Part shown: positions 26,950 through 35,468 of the stretch, one piece after another
Layout: every line of letters begins with the position of its first letter
Numbering within the stretch: position 1 is the first letter of the stretch
Origin: Bradyrhizobium sp. NDS-1
GTDB taxonomy: Bacteria; Pseudomonadota; Alphaproteobacteria; Rhizobiales; Xanthobacteraceae
Assembly: GCF_032918005.1 (NCBI RefSeq)
Contig: NZ_CP136628.1
Location: 4,077,501 to 4,141,500 of the forward strand
Direction: 5' to 3'
DNA: 64,000 nucleotides
Made by a program: the position numbers and the translations under genes
The notes under the pieces: generated by a model
What the model was told of the DNA's origin: nothing
What the model saw: the letters and a program-made list of their open reading frames with translations, nothing else
Database searches by the model: none

Positions 26950-28269
26950 CTAAAACCCCGCGACGCTGCCGTGCAGATCGTACGCATCCGCGCGCTCGAT
27001 CTTCGCGGTGACGATCTCGCCGACGCGCAAGGGGCGGCGGCTGGTGAGATACACCGCGCCGTCGATCTCCGGTGCATCGGCCTTGGAGCGGCCTTTCGCT
27101 ACCGTCGGGCCGACCTCGTCGATGATGACCTGCTGGCGGGTGCCGACCTTGCGCTTGAGCCTGCGCGCGGAAATCTTCTGCTGTCGCGCCATCAGCGCGT
27201 TGTAGCGCTCCTGCTTGACTTCTTCCGGCACGGGGTTCTCGATCGCATTGGACGTGGCGCCGGCCACCGGCTCGTATTTGAAACAGCCGAGACGGTCGAT
27301 CTCGGCTTCATCGAGCCAGTCGAGCAGATAGGCGAAATCGGCATCGGTCTCGCCGGGGAAGCCGACGATGAAGGTGGAGCGCAGAGCGAGATCGGGGCAT
27401 TCCTCGCGCCAGCGCTTGATCCGCGCCAGCGTCTTGTCCTGCGCCGCCGGGCGCTTCATCGCCTTCAGCACCTCGGGGCTCGCATGCTGGAACGGGATGT
27501 CGAGATAGGGCAGCACCGTGCCTTGCGTCATCAGCGCGATGACCTCGTCGACATGCGGGTATGGGTAGACATATTGCAGCCGGACCCAGGCGCCGAGATC
27601 GCCGAGTTCGCGCGCGAGGTCGAGGAATCTGGCGCGGACCTGGCGGTCCTTCCACGGGCTCTCGGCATATTTGAGATCGACGCCGTAGGCCGAGGTGTCC
27701 TGCGAGATCACCAGCAGCTCTTTCACGCCGGCCCCGACCAGGCGCTCGGCCTCGCGCAGCACGTCGTTGGCGGGGCGCGAGACCAGGTCGCCGCGCAGCT
27801 TCGGAATGATGCAGAAGGTGCAGCGGTTGTTGCAACCCTCGGAGATCTTCAAATAGGCGTAGTGCCGCGGCGTCAGCTTGATGCCTTGCGGCGGCACCAG
27901 GTCGTGATGCGGATTGTGGGCGGGCGGCAGTGCGCGGTGCACGGCGTCGAGGACGCTTTCATATTGCTGCGGGCCGGTGATGGAGAGCACGCCGGGATAG
28001 GCCTGCTCGATCTGCTCGGGTTCCGCGCCCATACAGCCTGTGACGATCACCTTGCCGTTCTCGGCCATAGCCTCGCCGATCGCCGAGAGCGATTCCTGCT
28101 TGGCGCTGTCGAGGAAGCCGCAGGTGTTGACGATGACGATATCAGCCCCGTCATGCTTGCGGGCGAGCTCATAGCCCTCGGCGCGCAGGCGCGTGATGAT
28201 GCGCTCGGAATCCACCAAGGCCTTGGGACAACCCAAGCTGTGGAAGCTAATGCGCGGCGCTCTTTCCAT
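26950..28269 (-). CDS. rimO: Ribosomal protein S12 methylthiotransferase RimO
   Basis: RimO adds a methylthio group to an aspartate of ribosomal protein S12 using radical SAM chemistry. From the ATG at 28269 the 439-residue protein shows the MTTase domain with its three cysteines ([36 protein letters not shown]), the radical SAM motif CNNRCTFC, and a C-terminal TRAM domain. [12 protein letters not shown] and the QDTSAYG text favour RimO over MiaB. A longer reading to 28413 adds unrelated residues and was not used. Confidence 0.95.
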   Translation of the reverse strand: MERAPRISFHSLGCPKALVDSERIITRLRAEGYELARKHDGADIVIVNTCGFLDSAKQESLSAIGEAMAENGKVIVTGCMGAEPEQIEQAYPGVLSITGPQQYESVLDAVHRALPPAHNPHHDLVPPQGIKLTPRHYAYLKISEGCNNRCTFCIIPKLRGDLVSRPANDVLREAERLVGAGVKELLVISQDTSAYGVDLKYAESPWKDRQVRARFLDLARELGDLGAWVRLQYVYPYPHVDEVIALMTQGTVLPYLDIPFQHASPEVLKAMKRPAAQDKTLARIKRWREECPDLALRSTFIVGFPGETDADFAYLLDWLDEAEIDRLGCFKYEPVAGATSNAIENPVPEEVKQERYNALMARQQKISARRLKRKVGTRQQVIIDEVGPTVAKGRSKADAPEIDGAVYLTSRRPLRVGEIVTAKIERADAYDLHGSVAGF

Positions 28270-28637
28270 GAAACTTGCTTCTAGATCGTTGAGATTTGCG
28301 ATCCAAGTAATTGATCTGACAGAAAAATTCAACCGTTTAGAATGCTTCCGTGATGATAAAGCGGTGCTCGTCCGTGACGGCTGGAGCTCATCGGTGCCCT
28401 GGACACAAGTCAACGCGACAGCGCACGTTCAACACACCCGACAGGTGGTCCCCGATGACGCGGACTTGTTGGTGGCGGGTCGCGTTGTGCTCCTTGAACG
28501 GGATAGAGCAATCAGACGACCAAGGCTTAGCGGGAGCCGCGAGTTTCCGCCTGACATGGACTTCTCGCCCTTTTTGAGAGTGAACCAACCGTCCTCACTC
28601 CCGACGAACTTGCTTGATTCCACGGAGCGTAACTGCG
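28270..28637. other. Gene-free stretch between rimO and a secreted-protein gene
   Basis: This 368-base stretch holds the promoters of the two divergent genes. The part next to rimO is relatively AT-rich (GACAGAAAAATTCAACCG around 28318-28335). Short open frames occur on both strands, but none has a ribosome-binding site or a recognisable protein, so I call no gene here. Confidence 0.5.
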
Positions 28638-29201
28638 ATGCGCCGTTTCATCTTCGGCATGGCTTTGATTATCGTTTCCTATGGAGCGATGTTTCCGGCG
28701 CGAGCTGAAGTCGACAAGATCGCCCATGTCTGCGGCCGGCAAGAAGGATTATGTCCGGAATTCAGGCCACGCGTGAAAGCACCTGATCGGTGGACGAGGG
28801 ACGAGGCGGCTAGTCTGAAATACGGCGCCTCGATGTTCGTGCCTAACGGGAAGAGCTTCGGTAAAGCAGAGGCAATCATCTATGCCGAAGGCCGCTACAA
28901 CAAGGACCGGACCGAATTGGTTCAATGGGTCGCAGCCAGCGATCGGGATTGGGCGACGACGTCCGGCAAGAATGCCAAGATCACCACGCTTCCTTCGGTC
29001 GACCCCAAGGTCATTATCAATCGTTACGACAATCCGTCCCTGAAGGACCAACCGGTCGAAGTGATCGCGCATTACGCCGATCTCGACAAGGACGGCAATT
29101 CCTACGTCGTGCGGCTAGTGGTCTCCGGCCTCAGCGAGGCAGCGGTGCTGGCTGCCGTACCACTTCTCGACAAGATGATCGCTGGCGCGAAGATTCCGTG
29201 A
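28638..29201 (+). CDS. Secreted hypothetical protein
   Basis: The 187-residue protein starts MRRFIFGMALIIVSYGAM with a signal peptide cut near FPARA-EVDKI. The mature part begins with two cysteines (HVCGRQEGLC) that could form a disulfide and continues as a mixed alpha/beta domain (WTRDEAASLKYGASMFVPNG, EAIIYAEGRYNKD). It has no motif I can name. GGAG lies 10 bases before the ATG at 28638. It is upstream of the nitrate genes but separated by over 300 bases, so probably unrelated to them. Confidence 0.7.
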   Translation: MRRFIFGMALIIVSYGAMFPARAEVDKIAHVCGRQEGLCPEFRPRVKAPDRWTRDEAASLKYGASMFVPNGKSFGKAEAIIYAEGRYNKDRTELVQWVAASDRDWATTSGKNAKITTLPSVDPKVIINRYDNPSLKDQPVEVIAHYADLDKDGNSYVVRLVVSGLSEAAVLAAVPLLDKMIAGAKIP

Positions 29202-29527
29202 GAGCATGAGCCAGATGCTCGGTCCGGCTAGCGACCGATCGGGCTCCGATAGACCACATCGCTCTGCTTCGCGTCCGAAAGCCCAAATCTCGCCTGAGCG
29301 AGTGCGAGCCCGCCTGCGCGGTACGCTTTTTGGGAGCTGCAGCTCAAGCTTACATCCGTTCGTTCAGGCGCACCCGAGCGACACGAAGCTGACCTCGGGC
29401 GCAGCCGTCTGATCCATATCTGAACCGCCTGATTGAGGGGCCTGAGCTAGTTCCAATCGCTCACAATTACAACCCTTTGCAGGGCGTTCGGGCGTGCTAT
29501 GGATGAATCACCTGCCGCGAGTGAGCC
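29202..29527. other. Gene-free stretch upstream of nasT
   Basis: This 326-base gap should hold the promoter of nasT-nasS. I see no open frame with a ribosome-binding site and no good sigma-54 element. A short inverted pair GAGCATGAGCCAGATGCTC occurs right after the upstream stop (29203-29221) and may act as a transcript end. Confidence 0.4.
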
Positions 29528-30118
29528 ATGAGCGCCGAACAGTCGCCCAAAATCGTGATCGTCGACGAAAGCCCGATCCGGGCCGCGATCCTGGAGGAGG
29601 GGTTGCGGGAGGCCGGATTCACGCAGGTCGCCCATATCCGCGAGATGCAGAGCCTGCTTGCCCGTATTTATGCGGTGGACCCCGACATCATCCTGATCGA
29701 TCTGGAGAACCCCAGCCGCGACGTGCTGGAGGCGATGTTCCAGGTCAGCCGCGCCGTGAAACGGCCGATTGCCATGTTCGTCGACCAGAGCGATTCCGCC
29801 TCGATCCAGGCCTCGGTCGAGGCGGGGGTCTCGGCCTATATCGTCGACGGGTTGAAGAAGGAGCGCATCAAGCCGATCCTCGACCTCTGCGTGTCCCGCT
29901 TCAACGCCTTCTCCAAGCTCCAGGAGGAACTGGAGCGCACCAAGTCGCAGCTCGAGGACCGCAAGATCATCGAACGCGCCAAGGGCATTCTGATGAAGGT
30001 GAAGGGCCTCACCGAGGACGAGGCCTATGTGCTGCTGCGCTCCACGGCGATGCGCGAGAAGAAGAAAATCGGCGAGATCGCGCAGTCGATCATCACCGCG
30101 TCGGAGATGCTGAAATGA
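29528..30118 (+). CDS. nasT: Nitrate-responsive ANTAR antiterminator NasT
   Basis: NasT binds a double hairpin in the leader of nitrate-assimilation mRNAs and lets polymerase read through; NasS holds it inactive without nitrate. The 196-residue protein has a receiver-like N-terminus (KIVIVDESPIRAAILEEGL, DPDIILIDLENPSRD) in which the usual phosphoacceptor context is altered, then a coiled linker (FSKLQEELERTKSQLEDRKIIERAKG). The C-terminal ANTAR domain reads IIERAKGILMKVKGLTEDEAYVLLRSTAM in register. Its stop overlaps the nasS start by 4 bases. A matching RNA target is seen ahead of nirA at 31452-31510. Confidence 0.92.
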   Translation: MSAEQSPKIVIVDESPIRAAILEEGLREAGFTQVAHIREMQSLLARIYAVDPDIILIDLENPSRDVLEAMFQVSRAVKRPIAMFVDQSDSASIQASVEAGVSAYIVDGLKKERIKPILDLCVSRFNAFSKLQEELERTKSQLEDRKIIERAKGILMKVKGLTEDEAYVLLRSTAMREKKKIGEIAQSIITASEMLK

Positions 30119-31278
30119 CTGCTCCCCTCCGTATCGGGTTCATTCCGCTGGTCGATGCCGCAGCCCTGATCGTTGCCGTCGACAAGGGGTTCACCGCCGC
30201 CGAGGGACTCGAAGTCGAACTGGTGCGCGAAGTCTCCTGGTCCAACGTCCGCGACAAGCTCAATATCGGCCTGTTCGACGCCGCGCATCTGCTCGCGCCC
30301 GTGGCGATCGCGTCCTCGCTCGGGCTCGGCCACGTCAAGGTGCCGATCGCCGCGCCTTTCAATCTGGGCGTCAACGGCAATGCAATCACGGTGTCGCCGG
30401 CGCTCCATGCTGCCCTGATGGAGGAGGTCGAGGGCGACCGTTTCGACCCGCTCGCCACCGCGAAAGCGCTGGCACGGGTGGTTGCCAAGCGCCGCAAGGC
30501 AGGGGCTGAGCCGCTGACCTTCGGCATGACCTTCCCGTTCTCGACCCACAATTACCAGCTACGGTTCTGGATGGCCGCGGCCGGCGTCGATCCCGACGAG
30601 GACGTGCGCCTCGTGGTGCTGCCGCCGCCTTACATGGTCGACAGCCTCGCCAATGGCCATGTCGACGCATTCTGCGTCGGTGCGCCCTGGAACTCGATTG
30701 CAGTCGATCTCGGCATTGGTCATATCCTGCACTTCGTCTCGGACATCCTGGACCGCGCAGCGGAGAAGGTGCTGGCGGTCCGCCAGGTCTGGGCCGACAA
30801 GAATCCGGATGTGGTCGCTCGCCTCGTGCGCGCGGCAGTGAAGGCCGGCGAGTTCATCGAGCATCCGGACAACCGGACCGAGGCGGCGCGCATCCTGGCG
30901 CAGCCCGAGCGGATCGGCGTCGACGCCGAAGTCATCCAGCGCACTCTGACAGGACGCCTGAAGATTTCCCCGGATGGCACCTTCCGCGAAAGCGGCCGCT
31001 ACCTTCTGGTGGGGCGGGAAGGGGCAGGGCGCCCCGATCCGGTCCAGGCCGCCTGGCTCTATGCGCAGATGGTGCGTTGGGGGCAGACCGCGCTCAGCCC
31101 GGAGGGCGTCAAGACGGCGATGGCGGTGTTCAGGCCCGACCTTTACGATGCGGCTCTCGGCCGTCGGCCGCCCGAGCAGGCTCCGGCAGCGTTCGGTGCA
31201 TTCGCCGGCCCGGTTTTTGATCCCGACAACATCCCCGGGCATCTTGAGGCCTTCGAGGTTGGGCGCTGGAAGGCCTGA
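30115..31278 (+). CDS. nasS: Cytoplasmic nitrate/nitrite sensor NasS (NrtA/CmpA-like)
   Basis: The 387-residue protein has the fold of the nitrate-binding proteins NrtA/CmpA (LRIGFIPLVDAAALIVAVDKGF, VSWSNVRDKLNIGLFDAAHLLAPVA, GMTFPFSTHNYQLRFW). It starts directly with the first beta-strand and has no signal peptide or lipobox. That is the mark of NasS, the cytoplasmic partner that sequesters NasT until nitrate or nitrite binds, rather than of a transporter component. The start at 30115 is fixed by the ATGA overlap with nasT; an in-frame opening from 29494 is not coding. Confidence 0.92.
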   Translation: MTAPLRIGFIPLVDAAALIVAVDKGFTAAEGLEVELVREVSWSNVRDKLNIGLFDAAHLLAPVAIASSLGLGHVKVPIAAPFNLGVNGNAITVSPALHAALMEEVEGDRFDPLATAKALARVVAKRRKAGAEPLTFGMTFPFSTHNYQLRFWMAAAGVDPDEDVRLVVLPPPYMVDSLANGHVDAFCVGAPWNSIAVDLGIGHILHFVSDILDRAAEKVLAVRQVWADKNPDVVARLVRAAVKAGEFIEHPDNRTEAARILAQPERIGVDAEVIQRTLTGRLKISPDGTFRESGRYLLVGREGAGRPDPVQAAWLYAQMVRWGQTALSPEGVKTAMAVFRPDLYDAALGRRPPEQAPAAFGAFAGPVFDPDNIPGHLEAFEVGRWKA

Positions 31279-31424
31279 TTCGGGTTTGCATCGTTTTTGA
31301 GCGGTCGATTTGATCGCCCAAACATTGATCAGAGTGCCCGAATTTCGTGAACGTGCACACCCCGAGATTTTCCGGGTGGGCGCCTAATTAACTGAAAAGA
31401 CAAAGCTTTCCATTTTCACCAAGC

Positions 31425-31440
31425 TGGCACGCAACTTGAA
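31425..31440 (+). promoter_or_regulatory. Sigma-54-like promoter of nirA
   Basis: TGGCACGCAACTTGAA matches the -24/-12 consensus TGGCACG-N4-TTGCW except that the -12 dinucleotide is GA in place of GC. A start about 12 bases downstream would put the 5' end at about 31450, directly before the first leader hairpin. Nitrogen control by NtrC with sigma-54 is common for nitrate assimilation genes. Confidence 0.55.
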
Positions 31441-31451
31441 TGTTGCAGTGC

Positions 31452-31510
31452 GGCCAGCTTGTCACAGGTGCCTGCTGAGCCGAGTCCTACAGCAACGAAG
31501 CTGATCGGAC
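31452..31510 (+). promoter_or_regulatory. Tandem ANTAR-target hairpins in the nirA leader
   Basis: Hairpin P1 (31452-31481) pairs GGCCAGC with GCTG-A-GCC and carries the hexaloop ACAGGT (31464-31469) on a weak inner stem. Hairpin P2 (31484-31510) pairs GTCC with GGAC and CAGC with GCTG around the hexaloop AACGAA (31494-31499). Both loops have A at position 1 and G at position 4, the pattern known for RNAs bound by ANTAR proteins, and they are two bases apart. NasT encoded just upstream is the obvious ligand. Confidence 0.7.
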
Positions 31511-31576
31511 CGTTGGTGGCCAAGCGGGCTCTCGAGCCGGCAAGGTTGCTCGCGGGTCGCACAAATTTCCGTCGAA

Positions 31577-31590
31577 GCCACCGAGGTGGC
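31577..31590 (+). promoter_or_regulatory. Hairpin at the nirA translation start region
   Basis: GCCAC (31577-31581) pairs with GTGGC (31586-31590) around CGAG. It would bury a possible GTG start at 31586 and lies just before AGGAG at 31594. GGTGGC at 31515-31520, just after P2, can pair with GCCACC at 31577-31582 instead, giving two exclusive folds. There is no U-tract, so if this is the controlled element it may act on translation or through another termination route. Confidence 0.35.
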
Positions 31591-31612
31591 CGCAGGAGCT
31601 TCGTTACCGACC

Positions 31613-33394
31613 ATGAAAATCGATACGCTCGCAGTCGACTTTACCGACGAGCAGAAACGCTATCTCGAAGGCTTCACGACCGGTCTGCAGATCAGCCGGG
31701 TCGGACGCGGTCTTGGCGGCGGCGCCGGCAAGGCAAACGCGGAGCCGACCGGTCCCGATGCCGTGCATATCAAGGCACAGGACAAGGTCATCGCGTCAGG
31801 AAAGAAGCTCGCCGACCAGGAGAAGTTCAAGCGCGACGAGCACCCCTTCGACGCCTATCCGCGACTGCGCCAGCAAGCGCTCGACAACGCGCCGCCGAGC
31901 CCGGCGGACAATTTTCGCTGGCGCTATTACGGCATCTTCTATGTCGCGCCGACGCAGGACTCCTACATGAGCCGCCTGCGGATTCCGAACGGCATCATGA
32001 AGCACTGGCAGATGTCAGGGCTTGCCGATCTCGCCGAAGAGCTCTGCGGCCCCTACAGCCACGTCACGACGCGCGCCAACCTGCAGCTCCGCGAGATTCC
32101 GCCGAAGCACGCGATCAAGCTGCTCGAAGGCATTCAGGAACTCGGCCTGTGCTCGCGCGGCTCCGGCGCCGACAACATCCGCAACGTCACGGGCACGCCG
32201 ACGGCGGGCATCGATCCGCAGGAAATCATCGACACGCGGCCCTATGCGCGCGAGTGGCATTACCACATCCTCAACGACCGCTCGCTCTACGGCCTGCCGC
32301 GCAAGTTCAACGTTGCCTTCGACGGCGCCGGCAGGATCGCCGTGCTGGAGGAGACCAACGACATCGCGTTTACGGCCTATGAGGTGAAGGACGGTTTCGG
32401 CGTCGAGCCCGGAATCTGGTTCCGGCTCGGCCTCGGCGGCATCACCGGCCACAAGGATTTTGCAAAGTATTCCGGCATCATCGTCAAGCCGGAGCAGGCG
32501 ACCGCTGTTGCCGATGCCATCGTGCGCGTGTTCATCGACCATGGCGACCGCACCAACCGCAACAAGGCGCGGCTGAAATACGTGCTCGACGCGATGGGCC
32601 ACGACGGCTTCCTCAAACTGGTCGAGGAACGGCTGAAGACGCCATTCGTGCGCGTGCCCGAAGAGGCGTTTCTCCCGCGCGCCGCAGCGGACCGCATGGC
32701 GCATGTCGGCGTGCACAAGCAGAAGCAGGACGGTCTCAACTGGCTCGGCGTGTCGCTGACGCTCGGCAAGCTCACCTGCGAGCAGATGCGGGGCCTTGCC
32801 AAGGTTTCGCGCGACCTCGGCGACGGCGAGATTCGGCTGACGGTCTGGCAGAACCTGCTGATTTCAGGAGTGCGCGACGAGAACGTCGAACTCGCCATCG
32901 CGGCCATCAAGCAGATCGGGCTCGCGGTCGAGGCCTCGCAAATCCGCGCGGGCCTGATCGCCTGCACCGGCAATGCCGGCTGTCGTTTTGCCGCGTCCAA
33001 TACCAAGCGCCATGCCGCGGAGATCGGCGACTGGTGCGAACCGCGCGTTGCAATGGACAAGCCGGTCAACATCCACGTCACCGGCTGCCACCATTCCTGT
33101 GCGCAGCATTACATCAGCGACATCGGCCTGATCGGCGCGCGCGTGCCTGTCAACGAGGACGATACGGTCGAGGGTTATCACCTCTTCACCGGAGGCGGCT
33201 TCGGTCCCGACGCCGATGTCGGGCAGGAGGTCTATCACGACCTCAAGGCCGAGGACGCGCCGAAGACGGTCGAGGCACTGCTCAAGGCCTATATCGCCCA
33301 TCGCGCGTCTCCCGACGAAACCTTCCTCTCCTTCGCGCGCCGCCATGACGGCGAAGCGCTGCGCAAGCTTGCCGATGCACAGGTGTCCGCATGA
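31613..33394 (+). CDS. nirA: Assimilatory nitrite reductase, NirA/ferredoxin type (siroheme, 4Fe-4S)
   Basis: This enzyme reduces nitrite to ammonium with six electrons. The 593-residue protein has the duplicated ferredoxin-like domains and the siroheme and 4Fe-4S cysteines as CTGNAGCRFA and, 35-40 residues later, TGCHHSCAQHYISDIG. It belongs to the NirA/sulfite reductase beta family; the nasTS neighbours and ANTAR leader make nitrite the likely substrate. The start is taken as ATG 31613 (MKIDTLAVDF); GTG 31586 would add nine residues and cannot be excluded because AGGAG is 14 bases from the ATG. It overlaps the next gene by 4 bases. Confidence 0.88.
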   Translation: MKIDTLAVDFTDEQKRYLEGFTTGLQISRVGRGLGGGAGKANAEPTGPDAVHIKAQDKVIASGKKLADQEKFKRDEHPFDAYPRLRQQALDNAPPSPADNFRWRYYGIFYVAPTQDSYMSRLRIPNGIMKHWQMSGLADLAEELCGPYSHVTTRANLQLREIPPKHAIKLLEGIQELGLCSRGSGADNIRNVTGTPTAGIDPQEIIDTRPYAREWHYHILNDRSLYGLPRKFNVAFDGAGRIAVLEETNDIAFTAYEVKDGFGVEPGIWFRLGLGGITGHKDFAKYSGIIVKPEQATAVADAIVRVFIDHGDRTNRNKARLKYVLDAMGHDGFLKLVEERLKTPFVRVPEEAFLPRAAADRMAHVGVHKQKQDGLNWLGVSLTLGKLTCEQMRGLAKVSRDLGDGEIRLTVWQNLLISGVRDENVELAIAAIKQIGLAVEASQIRAGLIACTGNAGCRFAASNTKRHAAEIGDWCEPRVAMDKPVNIHVTGCHHSCAQHYISDIGLIGARVPVNEDDTVEGYHLFTGGGFGPDADVGQEVYHDLKAEDAPKTVEALLKAYIAHRASPDETFLSFARRHDGEALRKLADAQVSA

Positions 33395-35001
33395 ACCAGA
33401 TCACCCCTCCGCCCAAGCTCGACATCATTCCCGCCAGCGCCCCGTTCTCCGATGCGCAGCGCTCCTGGCTGAACGGTTTCTTCGCAGGGCTGCTGTCGCC
33501 TGACGTCGCCGCGCCGCTGTCGGCGGAGCAGGGCGCTGCCGTCATGCAAGGCGGAGCCGGTGACGGTGACGACGGCGAAGCGCCTTGGCACGACCAGACC
33601 ATGCCGATCACTGAGCGGATGAAGCTCGCCGAGGGCCGTCCCGTGCGCCGCAAGATGATGGCGGCGATGGCGCAGCAGGATTGCGGCCAGTGCGGCTACA
33701 ATTGCCACGACTATTCGGAGGCGATCGCAGGCCGCAGCGAAGCGCGGCTCAATCTCTGCGTTCCCGGCGGCAAGGAAACCGCGCGGATGCTGAAGTCGCT
33801 GTACGAGGAGCTCGACAAGGCCCCGGCGGCCAAGGCAGGTGACAAGCCGGACGCTCCAGCGCCGGCGGTGACCGTCACGATCGCAGAGCCCGGCCGCTCG
33901 CGCGACAACCCTGTTACCGCGACCTTCCTGTCGCGCCGCCTGCTCAACAAGGGCAAATCGGAGAAGGAAACCTATCACGTCGAGTTCGATCTTTCCGAGA
34001 GCAGGCTCGACTACGTCGTCGGCGACTCTTTTGGCGTGTTCGCGCGCAACGATGTCGGCCTCGTCGACCAGATCATCGCGCTGCTCGGCGCCTCCCACAC
34101 CACCAAGGTCAACGGCAAGACGCTGCGCGAGGTGCTGATCGACGACGTCTCGCTGTCGCCGGCACCCGACACGCTGTTCGAGTTGATCTCCTTCATCACC
34201 GGCGGCGGGGCGCGCGAGAAGGCGCGGGCGCTGGCACAGGGGGAGGATCCCGATGGCGATGCCGCAACTCTCGACGTGATGGCGGCGCTGCAGAAGTTTT
34301 CCGGCACGCGACCGCACCCGGAGGCCTTCGTCGAGGCGCTGGAGCCGCTCCAGCCGCGGCTCTATTCGATCTCCTCCTCGCACAATGCAACGCCCGGAAA
34401 GCTGTCGCTGACGGTCGATTCCGTGCGCTACGTCGTCGGCAAGCGCAGGCGTCTCGGCGTCGCCTCGACCTTCCTCGGCGAGCGCATCAATGAGGGCGAG
34501 AATCTCAAGGTCTATGTGCAGAAGGCGCACGCCTTCGGCCTGCCGCGAGACCCGAAGACGCCAATCATTATGATCGGTCCCGGCACCGGCATCGCGCCGT
34601 TCCGCGCCTTCCTGCTCGACCGCAAGGCGACCGGCGCACCCGGCAAGAACTGGCTGTTCTTTGGTCATCAGCGCAGCGATTGCGACTTCTTCTACCAGGA
34701 GGAGCTCAACGCGATGAAGACCTCGGGCCTGCTCACGCGCATGTCGCTGGCCTGGTCGCGCGACGGCGAGAAGAAGTTCTACGTACAGGACCGCATGCGT
34801 GAGGTCGGCCGCGAGGTCTGGACCTGGCTCGCCGAAGGCGCGCATCTCTACATCTGCGGCGATGCCAAGCGCATGGCCAAGGACGTCGAGCGCGCGCTGG
34901 TCGACATCGTCGCCCAGTTCGGCGCACGTTCGACCGATGAGGCCGTCAGTTTCGTCGCCGAACTCAAGAAGAGCGGCCGTTTCCAGGCTGACGTGTACTG
35001 A
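33391..35001 (+). CDS. CysJ-like flavin reductase with Fe-S motif, likely electron donor to NirA
   Basis: The 536-residue protein has a short N-terminal segment that ends in a cysteine cluster, QQDCGQCGYNCHDYSEA...LNLC at about residues 95-125, of the kind that binds a 4Fe-4S centre. A FAD/NADPH reductase module of the CPR/CysJ type follows: PRLYSISSSHNA, VASTFLGERI, GPGTGIAPFRAFL, FGHQRSDCDFFYQEEL, YICGDAKRMAKDVE, ending VY. The flavodoxin domain of CysJ is absent. The 4-base overlap with nirA suggests it passes NADPH electrons to NirA through its Fe-S centre. Confidence 0.82.
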   Translation: MNQITPPPKLDIIPASAPFSDAQRSWLNGFFAGLLSPDVAAPLSAEQGAAVMQGGAGDGDDGEAPWHDQTMPITERMKLAEGRPVRRKMMAAMAQQDCGQCGYNCHDYSEAIAGRSEARLNLCVPGGKETARMLKSLYEELDKAPAAKAGDKPDAPAPAVTVTIAEPGRSRDNPVTATFLSRRLLNKGKSEKETYHVEFDLSESRLDYVVGDSFGVFARNDVGLVDQIIALLGASHTTKVNGKTLREVLIDDVSLSPAPDTLFELISFITGGGAREKARALAQGEDPDGDAATLDVMAALQKFSGTRPHPEAFVEALEPLQPRLYSISSSHNATPGKLSLTVDSVRYVVGKRRRLGVASTFLGERINEGENLKVYVQKAHAFGLPRDPKTPIIMIGPGTGIAPFRAFLLDRKATGAPGKNWLFFGHQRSDCDFFYQEELNAMKTSGLLTRMSLAWSRDGEKKFYVQDRMREVGREVWTWLAEGAHLYICGDAKRMAKDVERALVDIVAQFGARSTDEAVSFVAELKKSGRFQADVY

Positions 35002-35032
35002 GGACTGTCACTCCACCATCATCCGAGCCGGT

Positions 35033-35060
35033 TCCAACTGGCTCGGATTTGAACGAATAA
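35033..35060 (+). terminator. Terminator after the nirA operon
   Basis: CCGAGCC (35033-35039) pairs with GGCTCGG (35050-35056), extendable inward by GG/CT, with a short loop and then ATTTG. The T-tract is short, so termination efficiency is uncertain, but the position 30 bases after the stop fits. Confidence 0.6.
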
Positions 35061-35204
35061 GATTCTCGGAACCCTCGTTTCGGAAGAATTTGGACCTGCA
35101 ATCGGGCCCTTCCGAAGAACCATTATCGCTATTTGCGCGACTGTCTTGCCTCCCGCCCTGGTTGATCCTTCATAATCGCGCAAATGGGGCGTTGGAGATC
35201 GACC

Positions 35205-35357
35205 ATGCGCGAACTATCGGCGGAAGCCAGACTGCACTTTTACGCGCGCTCGCTCTCGCGGCAGACCCGGGCGAACGCCCATCATCTGGCGCTCTACAGC
35301 GCGTTTGCGGTGATCGCGGCCATCGTGTTCGGCACGCTATCGGTGCATCCGTTCTGA
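35205..35357 (+). CDS. Small single-pass membrane protein
   Basis: A 50-residue protein, MRELSAEARLHFYARSLSRQ then TRANAHHLALY, with one C-terminal transmembrane helix (SAFAVIAAIVFGTLSVHPF). GGAG lies 7 bases before the ATG at 35205. The basic N-terminal half suggests it faces the cytoplasm. It sits between the nirA operon terminator and a dispersed repeat. The function is unknown. Confidence 0.6.
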   Translation: MRELSAEARLHFYARSLSRQTRANAHHLALYSAFAVIAAIVFGTLSVHPF

Positions 35358-35363
35358 CGGTCT

Positions 35364-35455
35364 CGTAGGGTGGGCAAAGCGAAGCGTGCCCACCGCTTGT
35401 CTCAATCATGCGAAGATGGTGGGCACGGCGCGCTGCGCCTTTGCCTACCCTACGG
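35364..35455. repeat. Interspersed palindromic repeat (CGTAGGGTGGGCAAAG family)
   Basis: The outer ends CGTAGGGTGGGCAAAG and CTTTGCCTACCCTACG are inverted with one mismatch, and an inner inverted pair GTGCCCACC / GGTGGGCAC lies within. The whole can fold into a long hairpin. This text is a familiar dispersed repeat of Bradyrhizobium. It lies between a small gene and the end of pxpA. Confidence 0.7.
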
Positions 35456-35468
35456 CACCTCTCGTGCC

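Noticed and set aside
29494..30114. In-frame upstream extension of nasS to 594 codons
   Set aside because: It overlaps all of nasT in another frame. The ATG at 30115 overlaps the nasT stop and matches the family N-terminus.
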